In this document: piece by piece, positions 32,055 through 41,130 of the stretch
Numbering within the stretch: the stretch's first letter is position 1
Layout of the letters: every line of letters begins with the position of its first letter
Source: Actinoplanes sp. DH11
GTDB lineage: Bacteria > Actinomycetota > Actinomycetes > Mycobacteriales > Micromonosporaceae
Direction of reading: 5' to 3'
Assembly: GCF_020873875.1 (NCBI RefSeq)
Contig: NZ_JAHWGU010000025.1
Location: forward strand, 1 to 64,000
DNA: 64,000 nt
Made by a program: the position numbers and the translations under genes
The notes under the pieces: model-generated
What the model saw: the letters and a program-made list of their open reading frames with translations, nothing else
Told to the model about the DNA's origin: nothing
The model's database searches: none

Positions 32055-32684
32055 TCAGTGGCACTGCCAGAGGAAACGTCCCTCTGCGCCGTCGGCTGAG
32101 ACGAAGATGTAGGCAACTCCGCCATCTCCGAAGTTGTGCCCGAGGCGATCGCTCAGCTGACCGACCAGCTGCCAGTCCGGGCCGGGTGGCTCCGGGCTTT
32201 GAAGCCACACGGGATCCCCACCCAGGAACTCCAGCGGCATGTCTCCCTCGTCGGACGCCACGTCCACCGGCAGGTGATCCTCCGTGAACGCGGACCCGGC
32301 GCGCTGACCTTGGACGTCGACGAATGACGGGACGCGTCCGCCCGGCTGGATGATGACGGCATTCTCACCTCCGTCCGGCTCGGAAGTGCCGTCGATCGCG
32401 TAGGCGTTGTCCTCCTCCTCGCCGTCCACCCGCTCCTCATCGTCGTCAGCGGCCTCCTCGTCCTCCATGTCGAAAATGAAGAGATCGGACATGAACACGT
32501 ACGCCACGCGCACGTCACCGGTGCCATCATCGAGGCGAAACTGCCCGATGAACGGCATCGGCCGATTACGTGATCGGGACAGTGGCCATTGCGGCTCCTG
32601 AAGCCAGGTCGGCTCGCCGCCAAGCTTGGTCACCGGCTCGCGAACGGCATTGCCGGCCGGCTCATATCGCACCACACGGCGCAT
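32055..32684 (-). CDS. DUF1963/YwqG-like protein
   Basis: A 209-residue protein with the two repeat signatures of DUF1963 proteins, GGEPTWLQEPQWP near residue 22 and GGDPVWLQSPEPP near residue 155, and a polar acidic stretch between them (MEDEEAADDDEERVDGEEED). Family function is not established; related proteins occur next to toxin immunity loci, but no toxin gene is beside this one. Copy one of the 77-bp palindromic element lies 52 bp upstream of its start. Confidence 0.75.
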   Translation of the reverse strand: MRRVVRYEPAGNAVREPVTKLGGEPTWLQEPQWPLSRSRNRPMPFIGQFRLDDGTGDVRVAYVFMSDLFIFDMEDEEAADDDEERVDGEEEDNAYAIDGTSEPDGGENAVIIQPGGRVPSFVDVQGQRAGSAFTEDHLPVDVASDEGDMPLEFLGGDPVWLQSPEPPGPDWQLVGQLSDRLGHNFGDGGVAYIFVSADGAEGRFLWQCH

Positions 32685-32735
32685 GGCCCCTCCCGGTTCC
32701 GGCCAGTGGCGCCCGACGCGCCGCCCCTGGCGAGA

Positions 32736-32812
32736 TGTTGATCTGCTAGCGCTACGACATCGCTGTGATCATGGGGTCGAAACCGCGATTTCGCACCGCT
32801 GGCAGATCAACA
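32736..32812 (+). repeat. 77-bp palindromic element, copy A
   Basis: A 25-nt left arm beginning TGTTGATCTGCTAGCG, a 27-nt core (CGCTGTGATCATGGGGTCGA...) and a right arm ending GCTGGCAGATCAACA fold back on each other (21 of 25 arm positions pair as Watson-Crick). CGAGA precedes it, as it does in the other two copies at 46146 and 61839. It lies between two minus-strand genes, downstream of the EAL gene and upstream of the DUF1963 gene. Confidence 0.9.
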
Positions 32813-32863
32813 CCGGCGGCTCCTGGGCGCTGGAATCGATGAACGGGCGGCCCGCGTCGCTCC

Positions 32864-34072
32864 TCAGTCTTCCAGGCGCTGGAGCAGGACGCGGCCGATC
32901 GCGGTGACCAGGTCGCGGTCCTCGGTGTGGACCGTCTCGCCCCGGGTGGCGCTGTGGCACAGCGCCACGGCGTCCTCGGGGGTGACGACGAGCAGGCAAC
33001 TCTCCCCCGGGAACGGGCTGCCCGCACCGTTCGCGCACAACGTGGCCGCGTAGGTGGCGTTGCGGGTCACCTGGTCGGCGTAGGGCCGCCACACCGTCGT
33101 GTCGACTGTCGCGCAGTCGGAGCCGAGGACGACCGCGTGCTTGCGGGTGCCGGCGATGGTGTGCATCCGTTCCATGGTGTGCCGGATCGTCGTCTCGTCG
33201 GCCGGGCGGGCGCCGCCGGCCACCGCGACCTGGAACGGGCTGCCGGCCGGCTGGTGCAGACCGGGCCGGGGCGCGCGCAACCCCACCGTCCGGTCGGCGG
33301 GCGGTGCGGGCAGGTCGGCCGCGCGCACCGGGCGGCCGAAGTGCCAGCCCTGCCCCCAGTGGGCACCCAGCGCCCGGGCGGTGTCCACGTCCGCCGCCGT
33401 CTCGATGCCCTCGGCGATGATCAGCGCGCCGGTACGCCGGGCGGCGGCACTGACCGCGGCACACACCTCGAGGGTGGCCGGTGCCGCCGGGTTGCGCAGC
33501 AGGTGCATGTCCAGCTTGATCACGTCGGGGTCGACGAACGGCAGCAGCGCCAGGGACATCGGGTCGGCGCCCACGTCGTCCAGGGCGATGCCGTTGCCCA
33601 TCCCGTGCGCCATGCCGGCGATGCGCAGCAGCCCGGCCGGCACCGTGGAGAGGGCCCGTTCGGTGTACTCCAGGACGACGCGGAAGCGCAGCCCGCTCAC
33701 CAACAGGTCCACCAGGTGCGACGACACCGGCTGGCCCAGCACCGCCGGCTCGGCGTTGACGAAGACCAGGGGCGGGATGTCGGGCGCCTCGATCGCGCAC
33801 TCGAGGGCCCGCTCGGCGCAGAGCATGTCGACCGGGCCCAGCCGACCGGCCCTGGCCGCCGCGGCGAACAGCTGGTCGGGGCGTTCCAGCCCGCTGCCGG
33901 CGGGGCCACGGGCCAGCGCCTCCGCGGCGACCACGGCGCCCGTGGCCAGGTCGACGATCGGCTGGAACAGCGGGGCCACCGACCGGTCGCGCAACAGTGC
34001 CGCCACGGCCGCGGCGTCGTCGCAGGCGTCCGCCTCGGTACGGGTCTCGACCGGCATCGGCGTCGTCGGCAT
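32864..34072 (-). CDS. EAL-domain protein with C-terminal DICT sensor
   Basis: A 402-residue protein. Residues ~25-270 are a c-di-GMP phosphodiesterase-type EAL domain: EAL at 51-53, then FVNAEP, LEYTER, LDDVGADP, IKLDM, AEGIET and GQGWHFGRP, so the metal- and substrate-binding Glu/Asp/Lys/Gln residues are mostly kept although DDFGTG is altered to DDVGAD. Residues ~290-400 form a DICT sensory domain. ATG 34072 follows AGGAAGG; the longer frame lacks a site. It may hydrolyse c-di-GMP or act as a c-di-GMP receptor, opposing the cyclase at 14408. Confidence 0.85.
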   Translation of the reverse strand: MPTTPMPVETRTEADACDDAAAVAALLRDRSVAPLFQPIVDLATGAVVAAEALARGPAGSGLERPDQLFAAAARAGRLGPVDMLCAERALECAIEAPDIPPLVFVNAEPAVLGQPVSSHLVDLLVSGLRFRVVLEYTERALSTVPAGLLRIAGMAHGMGNGIALDDVGADPMSLALLPFVDPDVIKLDMHLLRNPAAPATLEVCAAVSAAARRTGALIIAEGIETAADVDTARALGAHWGQGWHFGRPVRAADLPAPPADRTVGLRAPRPGLHQPAGSPFQVAVAGGARPADETTIRHTMERMHTIAGTRKHAVVLGSDCATVDTTVWRPYADQVTRNATYAATLCANGAGSPFPGESCLLVVTPEDAVALCHSATRGETVHTEDRDLVTAIGRVLLQRLED

Positions 34073-34285
34073 GGGCGCCCTTCCTGGAGGATCACGTCGG
34101 CCGCGGACGCGACCGAGGACCATATCGTCCGTTCGGACCCGGGGTTGAGGGCCAGCCCCCGATCCGGCACCCCGCCGTGTTACGGGAACTCCCGTAAGGG
34201 CAGGGCCCGGGGACCGCGGCATTGACCACTCTCACTGCTCATGGCAGCGTCGGCGGGGTGATTGTCACGTGGGGGGAGAACGATC

Positions 34286-35473
34286 ATGCCCAGTCGTAGA
34301 ACTGTTCTGGCCGGTTCGGCCGCCGCGGCGCTGGCCGCCGGCGCCGGCGCCGCATCCCGGGCCGAGGCGTCGCCGGGCGGTCCGGGCGGACCGGACCGGG
34401 CGGGGTTGCAGGCGGCGCTCGATCGGATCGTCGCCACCGGGGCCACCGCTGCGCTGGCCCGGGTGGACAGCCCGGCCGGGAGCTGGCACGGATCCAGTGG
34501 CGTGATCGCACTGGGGCGTCCGGCCCGGCCGGCGCCCGGCGGGCTGTTCCGGGTCGGCAGCATCACCAAGACCTTCGTGGCCACGGTGATCCTGCAACTC
34601 GTCGGCGAGGGCCGGCTGCGCCTCGACGACACGCTGCACCGGTGGCTGCCGGGCGCGGTGCCGAACGCCGGCCGGATCACGGTCCGGCACCTGTTGCAGC
34701 ACACCAGCGGGCTGTTCGACTACACCGCGGCCCTGTTCGGGTCGGTCGACGACGTGCTGAACGCCCGGTACCGCGCCTTCCGGCCGGAAGAACTCGTCGC
34801 CCTCGCGGCCGGGCGGCCGCCGCTTTTCGAGCCGGGCACATCCTGGTCGTACTCCAACACCAACTACATCCTGCTCGGCCTGATCATCCGCAAGGTCACC
34901 GGGCGGGCGTACGGCCGGGAGGTCGACCGGCGCATCCTGCGGCCGCTCCGGTTGCGGCACACCGAGGTTCCCGGCACCGACGTCACGATCGACGGGCCGC
35001 ACGCGCACGGGTACGAGCAGATCGAGCGGGACGGCGAGATCGTGCCGGTGGACTTCACCGACCTCAACCCGTCGATGGCGGGATCCGCCGGGGAGATGGT
35101 CTCCACCACCGCCGAGCTGAACCGGTTCTACCGCTCGCTGCTGGGCGGCCGGCTGCTGCGCCGGGCGCAACTGGCCGAGATGCTGGCGGACCCGGCCGGG
35201 GAGGCCGGTTACGGCCTCGGCATCCATCAGCTGCCGCTGCCCGGCGGCACGACGCTGTGGGGCCACACCGGCGGCATCTTCGGGTACGTCAGCTACGCGT
35301 TCACCACGCCCGACGCCGGCACGCAGCTCACCGTCTCGATCAACCCGTGGCCCGGGGACTTCGAAGCGGCCCTGTTCGACCTGATCTTCACCGCGTTCGG
35401 CGTGACCGCGCCGGCCGCGAGGGCCGCCGCACCGTCCATGCCCGTCCTGGGGCTGCGCCTGCCGACGGCGTGA
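34286..35473 (+). CDS. Tat-exported beta-lactamase-family serine hydrolase
   Basis: A 395-residue secreted class C-beta-lactamase/DD-peptidase-fold enzyme. A twin-arginine signal (PSRRTVLAGSAAAALAAGAGA) opens the protein; catalytic SxxK is SITK at 92-95, the tyrosine motif YSN at 189-191, and the third motif is HTGG (WGHTGGIFG). Such proteins are D-alanyl-D-alanine carboxypeptidases or esterases rather than resistance enzymes in most actinomycetes. ATG 34286 has GGGGAGAA upstream. A 21-bp duplication (35455 and 35479) repeats the stop-codon region just after the gene. Confidence 0.9.
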   Translation: MPSRRTVLAGSAAAALAAGAGAASRAEASPGGPGGPDRAGLQAALDRIVATGATAALARVDSPAGSWHGSSGVIALGRPARPAPGGLFRVGSITKTFVATVILQLVGEGRLRLDDTLHRWLPGAVPNAGRITVRHLLQHTSGLFDYTAALFGSVDDVLNARYRAFRPEELVALAAGRPPLFEPGTSWSYSNTNYILLGLIIRKVTGRAYGREVDRRILRPLRLRHTEVPGTDVTIDGPHAHGYEQIERDGEIVPVDFTDLNPSMAGSAGEMVSTTAELNRFYRSLLGGRLLRRAQLAEMLADPAGEAGYGLGIHQLPLPGGTTLWGHTGGIFGYVSYAFTTPDAGTQLTVSINPWPGDFEAALFDLIFTAFGVTAPAARAAAPSMPVLGLRLPTA

Positions 35474-35520
35474 CGGACGGGCGCCTGCCGACGGCGTGAC
35501 GAGCGGGGGCTGCCGGCCGG

Positions 35521-36684
35521 TCATCCGGGCGGCAGCGCGGCTGCCATCCGGCGAACCCCCTCGGTGATCAACTCGGGCGAGGTGCCCAGGTTGAAGCGGG
35601 CGTGCCCGGCGCCGCCGGTGCCGAACGCGGGCCCGGAGCTGAGGGCGACCCGGCCCCGGTCGAGGAAGATCGCGGCCGGGTCGTCGCCGAGGCCCAGCTC
35701 CCGGCAGTCCAGCCAGGCCAGATAGGTGGCCTCCCCCGGCCGGTACCGCACCTGCGGCAGATGCTCGGCGAGCAGCCCGGCAAGCAGGCGCCGGTTCTCG
35801 TCGATGCCGGCCAGGAGGCTGTCGAGCCAGTCACCGCCGTCCCGCAGTGCCGCGGTGTGCGCGAGGACGCCGAGATGGCTGGGTGACTCCTTCACCCACC
35901 ACGGCACCCGGGCGAGATCGGCCGTGGCGGCCGGACCGGCGACGACCAGGGCGGCCTTGATGCCGGCCAGGTTCCAGCCCTTCGAGGCCGAGAAGACGGC
36001 GAAGGCGTTCTCGGTGCCGGGCACAGCGAGGTACGGCACGAACCGCGCCCCGGCCGGCACCAGCGGCGCGTGGATCTCGTCGGCCACGACCCGGACCCCG
36101 TGCCGGCCGGCCAGCGCCGCGACCGCGGCCAGTTCCTCGGCGGTGTGCACGACGCCTGTCGGGTTGTGCGGGCTGCACAGCAGGTGGACCGGCCGGGGGC
36201 CGCACGCCGCGGCCCGGCCGAACACCTCGTCGAGGACGTCGAGGTCGAGCCGGCCGGCGGCGTTCAGCGGCGCCTCCAGCAGCGGCCGGCCGGTGTGCTT
36301 CACGAAGTCGTAGAACGGCATGTAGACCGGGCTGTTGACCACGACGGCGTCGGTGGGCCCGCAGACCACGTCGAGCACCTCCAGAATGCCCTCCATGACG
36401 TCCGCGACCAGGCTGGTGCGTTCCACGGCGAACCCGTCCCACCCCCACCGGGCGGCGGCGAACACGCCGTAGGCCTCCCCGTACGCCGTCCCGGCCGGAT
36501 AGCCGGTGTCCCCGCGCCGCACCGCCTCGGTGATCGCTTCGACGATCGGCTCGGCGAGCAGGACGTCCATCTCCGCGACGAACATCGGCAGCACGTCGTC
36601 CGGGTAGGTCCGCCATTTCTCACTGGTTCGCGCCCGCAACCGGTTGAGGGAGAGCTGACGCAACGGGTTCGCCTGAGCGGTCAC
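35521..36684 (-). CDS. MalY/PatB-type PLP aminotransferase or C-S lyase
   Basis: A 387-residue fold-type I PLP enzyme. Lys235 in SASKGWNLAG binds the cofactor; HNPTG (about 163-167) and ADEIHAPL supply other PLP contacts. The WNLAG pattern is that of MalY/PatB cystathionine beta-lyases. It would cleave cysteine-S-conjugates or transaminate. It is the last gene of the LacI-IclR unit, 32 bp behind IclR, so it may be controlled by that IclR protein rather than being part of rhamnoside metabolism. Confidence 0.9.
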   Translation of the reverse strand: MTAQANPLRQLSLNRLRARTSEKWRTYPDDVLPMFVAEMDVLLAEPIVEAITEAVRRGDTGYPAGTAYGEAYGVFAAARWGWDGFAVERTSLVADVMEGILEVLDVVCGPTDAVVVNSPVYMPFYDFVKHTGRPLLEAPLNAAGRLDLDVLDEVFGRAAACGPRPVHLLCSPHNPTGVVHTAEELAAVAALAGRHGVRVVADEIHAPLVPAGARFVPYLAVPGTENAFAVFSASKGWNLAGIKAALVVAGPAATADLARVPWWVKESPSHLGVLAHTAALRDGGDWLDSLLAGIDENRRLLAGLLAEHLPQVRYRPGEATYLAWLDCRELGLGDDPAAIFLDRGRVALSSGPAFGTGGAGHARFNLGTSPELITEGVRRMAAALPPG

Positions 36685-36716
36685 CGCCCCACCCTAGGCG
36701 AGTCCACTCTCCTCGA

Positions 36717-37478
36717 TCAGCCCCGCGCGGGGGTCGCGGCGAGCAGCGTCCGGGTGATGCCGCGGGCGGCGGCGCGCAGGGCCGGGACCGCCGCCGGGGC
36801 GCGCCCGTCGTTCGGGACGATCGCGGACAGGCCGGCGATGACCGGGCTGCCGGGGCCGGTTCCGGCGGTCACGGGTACGCCCACGCCCGTAGCGTCCGGA
36901 TGGATGTGACCGGGACAGATCACGTACCCCTGCTGCCTGATCCCGGCCAGGACGCCGCGCAGCCGCGCCGCCGTGGTGATCGTCGCGGGGGTGAGGGCCG
37001 GCAGCGGGCCGTCCAGCACGCGCTGCTGGACCTCGTGCGGGGCGTGCGCGAGCAGCACCAGGCCGGCCGAGGAGGCGTGCAGCGGCAGCCGGCCGGCCAC
37101 CCGGGTCACGTTGATCACCGCGTCGCGGGCGGAGAGCCGCTCGACGAAGAGGACCTCGCCGCCTTCCAGGACGCCGATCTGCACGTGGTGGCCGATGACG
37201 GCGTGCAGGTCCTCGAGGAACGGCATCGCGGCCTCCCGCAGGCCCAGCGTGGGCGAGGCGCGCTGGGCGAGTTCCCACAGCCGCATCCCGATGCGTACGC
37301 CACCGGCTGCGGACCGTTCCAGCAGCCCCTCGGCGACCATCGTGGCGATCAGCCGGGACGCCGTGGCCACGTGCAGGCCGGCCCGGCGCCCGATCTCGGA
37401 GACCGACAGCTCCGGGTCGTCGGGCGTGAACGCGCGCAGGATCCGGGCGGCCCGCGCGAGGACCGACTCGTCAGGCAC
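36717..37478 (-). CDS. IclR-family regulator
   Basis: A 253-residue regulator: N-terminal winged HTH (LSVSEIGRRAGLHVATASRLIATMVAEGLLER) and the C-terminal IclR effector domain (SPTLGLREAAMPFLEDL ... VGVPVTAG). It starts at GTG 37478, overlapping the LacI gene by 8 bp, and precedes the PLP enzyme. Such regulators bind small acids; the likely target is the PLP-enzyme gene or this operon. Confidence 0.9.
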   Translation of the reverse strand: MPDESVLARAARILRAFTPDDPELSVSEIGRRAGLHVATASRLIATMVAEGLLERSAAGGVRIGMRLWELAQRASPTLGLREAAMPFLEDLHAVIGHHVQIGVLEGGEVLFVERLSARDAVINVTRVAGRLPLHASSAGLVLLAHAPHEVQQRVLDGPLPALTPATITTAARLRGVLAGIRQQGYVICPGHIHPDATGVGVPVTAGTGPGSPVIAGLSAIVPNDGRAPAAVPALRAAARGITRTLLAATPARG

Positions 37479-38472
37479 CGCGGCGGGTGGTGGACTCGCG
37501 GACCACCAACTCCGGCTGGAAGACGATGTCCTGCGGGGTGTGTCCGGGATTGTTCATCTCGTCGAGGACCTGGCGCACCGCCGCCTCGCCGAGCGCGGCG
37601 GCCGGCTGGTGGACGCTGGTGAGCTCGACGGCGGCGGCGGCGCTGGCCAGGTCGGTGCCGTCGAAGCCGACGACGGCGAGGTCCTGCGGGATCCACCAGC
37701 CGTGCTGGGTGACGGTCTGCACCAGGCCGGTGGCGATGAGGTCGTTGGCGCAGAAGACGGCGGTGGGCCGGTCGTCGCCGGTCAGGGTGGTGAGCCGGGC
37801 GCCGACGGCGAGACCGTCGGCGATGCCGTCGCCGTCGGTGCCCATCCAGGTCAGGGTGGCGCCGGCGGCACCGGCGACGGTAGTCGCGCCCTGATAGCGC
37901 TCGTCGTGGCGCCAGCCGGCGAAGGCCAGCCGGCGGTGGCCCTGGTCGAGCAGGTGCCGGGCGGCCAGCTCACCGCCGAGCAGGTCGTCGCTGCGGACCG
38001 CGCTGCGTCGGCGGCCGGGCACCTCGCGGGCCAGGACGACGACCGGGGTGCCGCGTTCCTCGATGACGGCCAGCAGCGGGTCGTGGACGTCGTGCGGTGT
38101 GATGATCAGGCCGTCGAGGCGGCGTTCGGCGAGCCGGGTCAGCAGCCGCTTCTCGCGTTCGTGCCGGCCGATGCCGGTGTTGAACAGGGCGAGGTCGGCG
38201 CCTGCGGCGGTGGCGGCGCGCTCGGCGCCGGCGGCGACCTCGGCGAAGAACGGGTTGCCGAAGTCGAGCACGACCAGGCCGATGGTGCGGGTGCGGCCGA
38301 CCCGCAGGGCGCGGGCGGCGGCGTTGGGCACGTAGCCGACCTCGGTCATCGCGGCCAGCACCCGTTCCCGGGTTTCCGGGTTGACCAGGTGCGGCCGGTT
38401 GAGCGTGTTGCTCACGGTGCCGTCGGAGACGCCTGCCACGCGAGCCACATCCCGGATCGTCGCGCGTGCCAC
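37471..38472 (-). CDS. LacI-family regulator downstream of rhamnosidase
   Basis: A 333-residue LacI-type repressor: HTH TIRDVARVAGVSDGTVSNTLNRP, hinge region, and a periplasmic-binding-protein-like sugar domain. GTG 38472 is taken as start (GAGAGGA 7 nt upstream, and the HTH begins four residues later); an upstream extension to 38532 lacks both. It lies 69 bp behind GH78 and probably responds to rhamnose or a rhamnoside. It is one of two LacI proteins at this locus. Confidence 0.9.
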   Translation of the reverse strand: MARATIRDVARVAGVSDGTVSNTLNRPHLVNPETRERVLAAMTEVGYVPNAAARALRVGRTRTIGLVVLDFGNPFFAEVAAGAERAATAAGADLALFNTGIGRHEREKRLLTRLAERRLDGLIITPHDVHDPLLAVIEERGTPVVVLAREVPGRRRSAVRSDDLLGGELAARHLLDQGHRRLAFAGWRHDERYQGATTVAGAAGATLTWMGTDGDGIADGLAVGARLTTLTGDDRPTAVFCANDLIATGLVQTVTQHGWWIPQDLAVVGFDGTDLASAAAAVELTSVHQPAAALGEAAVRQVLDEMNNPGHTPQDIVFQPELVVRESTTRRGA

Positions 38473-38541
38473 TGCCGTCCTCTCGCACTGCCCACCGGTC
38501 GGTGGCTCCCGGACAGAGGGTACGGGAGCCACCGCGCCACC

Positions 38542-41127
38542 TCAGAACCGTTGCCGGGCCGGGAGTGGCTGGATCGGGTCGTCGACGGCCGGCCGGAACG
38601 GCACGGTGAACAGGTGCTCCCCCGCGCCGGCGGTCGCCGGGCCGGCGCCGGGCAGGTCGATCACGGCGTCGCAGCCCGGCGGGATCGTCACCGCCACGTG
38701 CAGGGTGCCGGCGTCCCGATGCCAGGCGACGGCGACCTCACCGTACGGGGACAGGTGCCGTGCCGCCGCGTGCGTGAGCCCGCCGCCGGGCCGGGGCCGC
38801 ACCGACACCGTCCGGTAGCCGGGCGCGGCCGGTGCCAGCCCGGCGACGGTCCGGTGCAGCCAGTCGGCGACCGCACCGAGGGCGTAGTGGTTGAACGACG
38901 TCATGTTGCCCGGGTTGACGGTGCCGTCGGGCAGCATGCTGTCCCAGCGTTCCCAGATGGTGGTGGCGCCCATCGTGACCGGGTAGAGCCAGGACGGGCA
39001 GCCGGTCTCCAGCAGCAGCCGGTACGCCTCCTCCAGGTGCCCGGTCTCGCTCAGCGCGTCGAGCACGAGCGGGGTGCCGGCGAACCCGGTGCCGATCCGG
39101 AACTCGGCGTCCCGGACGAGCTGGGCGAGCCGGTCGCCGGCCGGCCCGCGCTGCTCGGGGGTGAGCAGGTCGAAGCAGATGGCCAGGGCGTACGCGGTCT
39201 GCGCGTCGGAGACGCAGCGGCCGCCGGCGGTGACGAACTCGCGGCGGAACCCGTCGGTCACCCGGCGGGCGAGCTCGTCGTAGGTGGCGGCGTCGTCGTC
39301 CTTGCCGATCAGCCGGGCCTGTCCCGCCAGCAGCCGCGCCGAGTGGGCGAGGTAGGCGGTGGCGACCAGGTAGGGGTCGGTGCGCGCCTGCTCCGGCCGG
39401 TCCGGCGGGGCGGCCGGGTCTAGCCAGTCGCCGAGTTGCAGGCCGGTCGAGATGACGTCGCGGTCGTCGAGCATCCGCCGGCAGGCGTCGACCCAGGCGC
39501 GGGCGGTCTCGTACCCGGCCAGGATCGGCGTGGGGTCACCGGCCCGGTCGTGGAGCACCTGCGGCACCACGGTGGTGGCGTCGCCCCAGACCGCGCAGTG
39601 GAACTGCGGGAAGTCGGTTTCGATGTGCGGGACGTAGAGCGGGACCAGCCCGTCGTCGCCGGTCTCGGCGGCCACGTCGGCGAGCCACCCGGTGACGGTA
39701 CCGGTCGCGTCGTACAAAAAGGCGGCGGTGGGCGCGAAGACCTGCAGGTCGCCGGTCCAGCCGAGGCGTTCGTCGCGTTGCGGGCAGTCGGTGGGCACCG
39801 AGACGAAGTTGCCGCGCATGCTCCACCGCACGTTGTCGTGCAGCCGTTGCAGCAGCGGGTTGGAGCAGGTGAACGTGCCGGTCTCGGGCATGTCGTCGTG
39901 GCAGACCACGGCGACGACGGCGGCCGGGTCCAGGTCGCCGGGCCAGCCGGTGATCTCGGCGTACCGGAAGCCGTGGTAGGTGAACCGCGGCTCCCACGTC
40001 TCCTCCCCGTCCCCGGCGAGCACGTAGACGTCGTGGGCGTCGGCGGTGCGGATCGGGCGGGTGCAGAGCCGCCCGTCCTCCAGGACCTCGGCGTGCCGCA
40101 TGCCGATCTCGGTGCCGGCCGGGCCGGTCACGGTGATCCGCAGGCGGCCGGCCAGGTTCTGCCCGAAGTCGAGCAGGTGGGTGCCGGCGTCGACGCGGGT
40201 GACCTCGATCGGCGGCAGGGTCGCGGTGCGGCGCACCGGCGGGCCGGTGGGCGCGGTCAGCGCACCGACCTGGGGCGATTTCAGCTGTACGGGCTGCCGC
40301 TCCCCGGCCACGACGCGGGCGTCGTGGCGCTCACCGTCGTAGATGCCGGAACTCAGGATCGGCCCGTACGACCAGGCCCACGTCTCGTCGGTGACGACCC
40401 GCTCGATCGACCCGTCGGTGTGCTCGATCTCCAGCTGGGCCAGCAGCGCGGTGTCGGCGCCGTAGCGTTCGCCGATCCGGTTCCAGCCGTACTCACCGCG
40501 CCACCAGCCGTCGGCCAGCCAGCCGGTGATCGTGTTGTCCCCGCTCCGGAGCAGGTCCGTGACGTCGTAGGTCTGGTAGTGCAGCCGGTGGTGGTAACTG
40601 GTCCAGCCGGGCGCGAGCACGTCGTCACCGGCCGGCACCCCGTTGACGTGCATCTCGTGCAGGCCGCAGGCGGTCACGTAGAGCCGGGCGCGCGCGACGT
40701 CCGCCCGTACCCCGAAATCGCGCCGCAGCAGGACCGGCCGCCGGTCCCCCGCGGTGGTGTCGGTGGAGCCGACGAACCGGGCCTGCCAGTCGCCGGGCGT
40801 GAGCAGTCCGGTCTCGACGGTCGTGGTGGCGCTCCACGCGGTGGGTTCGGTGGAGCCTTCGGCCCAGACCCGGACCCGGACGTCGGCGCGTTCGCGGGAC
40901 GCCAGCGCCGGGCCGGGCCAGGCGACCAGCACGCTGTCCGCGGACTCGATGATGTCGCTGGTCCAGCGGCCGGCGTCGACCTGGTAGGCCCGCTGCCGCC
41001 AGCCGGGTTCGGTGGTCTCGACCTGCCAGGACAGCCGCGGTGCGGGTTCGCCGATGCCGAGCGGCCGGGTGTGGTGTTCGATGCGGGGTGCGCGCACACG
41101 CGTACCCCGGTGGTTCTGGTGCGACAA
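38542..41127 (-). CDS. GH78 alpha-L-rhamnosidase
   Basis: An 861-residue glycoside hydrolase that removes terminal alpha-L-rhamnose from plant glycosides or polysaccharides. The N-terminal beta domains include CGLHEMHVNGVPAGDDVLAPGWTSY; the (alpha/alpha)6 barrel follows with the GH78 signature DCPQRDERLGWTGD, whose acidic residues include the general acid; a C-terminal beta domain closes the protein. There is no signal peptide, so it works inside the cell on imported glycosides, in keeping with the ABC importer 3 bp upstream. The TTG at 41127 has AAGGG upstream; a later GTG before RAPRIEHH is possible. Confidence 0.92.
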   Translation of the reverse strand: MSHQNHRGTRVRAPRIEHHTRPLGIGEPAPRLSWQVETTEPGWRQRAYQVDAGRWTSDIIESADSVLVAWPGPALASRERADVRVRVWAEGSTEPTAWSATTTVETGLLTPGDWQARFVGSTDTTAGDRRPVLLRRDFGVRADVARARLYVTACGLHEMHVNGVPAGDDVLAPGWTSYHHRLHYQTYDVTDLLRSGDNTITGWLADGWWRGEYGWNRIGERYGADTALLAQLEIEHTDGSIERVVTDETWAWSYGPILSSGIYDGERHDARVVAGERQPVQLKSPQVGALTAPTGPPVRRTATLPPIEVTRVDAGTHLLDFGQNLAGRLRITVTGPAGTEIGMRHAEVLEDGRLCTRPIRTADAHDVYVLAGDGEETWEPRFTYHGFRYAEITGWPGDLDPAAVVAVVCHDDMPETGTFTCSNPLLQRLHDNVRWSMRGNFVSVPTDCPQRDERLGWTGDLQVFAPTAAFLYDATGTVTGWLADVAAETGDDGLVPLYVPHIETDFPQFHCAVWGDATTVVPQVLHDRAGDPTPILAGYETARAWVDACRRMLDDRDVISTGLQLGDWLDPAAPPDRPEQARTDPYLVATAYLAHSARLLAGQARLIGKDDDAATYDELARRVTDGFRREFVTAGGRCVSDAQTAYALAICFDLLTPEQRGPAGDRLAQLVRDAEFRIGTGFAGTPLVLDALSETGHLEEAYRLLLETGCPSWLYPVTMGATTIWERWDSMLPDGTVNPGNMTSFNHYALGAVADWLHRTVAGLAPAAPGYRTVSVRPRPGGGLTHAAARHLSPYGEVAVAWHRDAGTLHVAVTIPPGCDAVIDLPGAGPATAGAGEHLFTVPFRPAVDDPIQPLPARQRF

Positions 41128-41130
41128 AGC

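Noticed and set aside
32736-32812. tRNA or known small RNA
   Set aside because: The element folds as one long hairpin, not a cloverleaf, and has no CCA end or anticodon arm.
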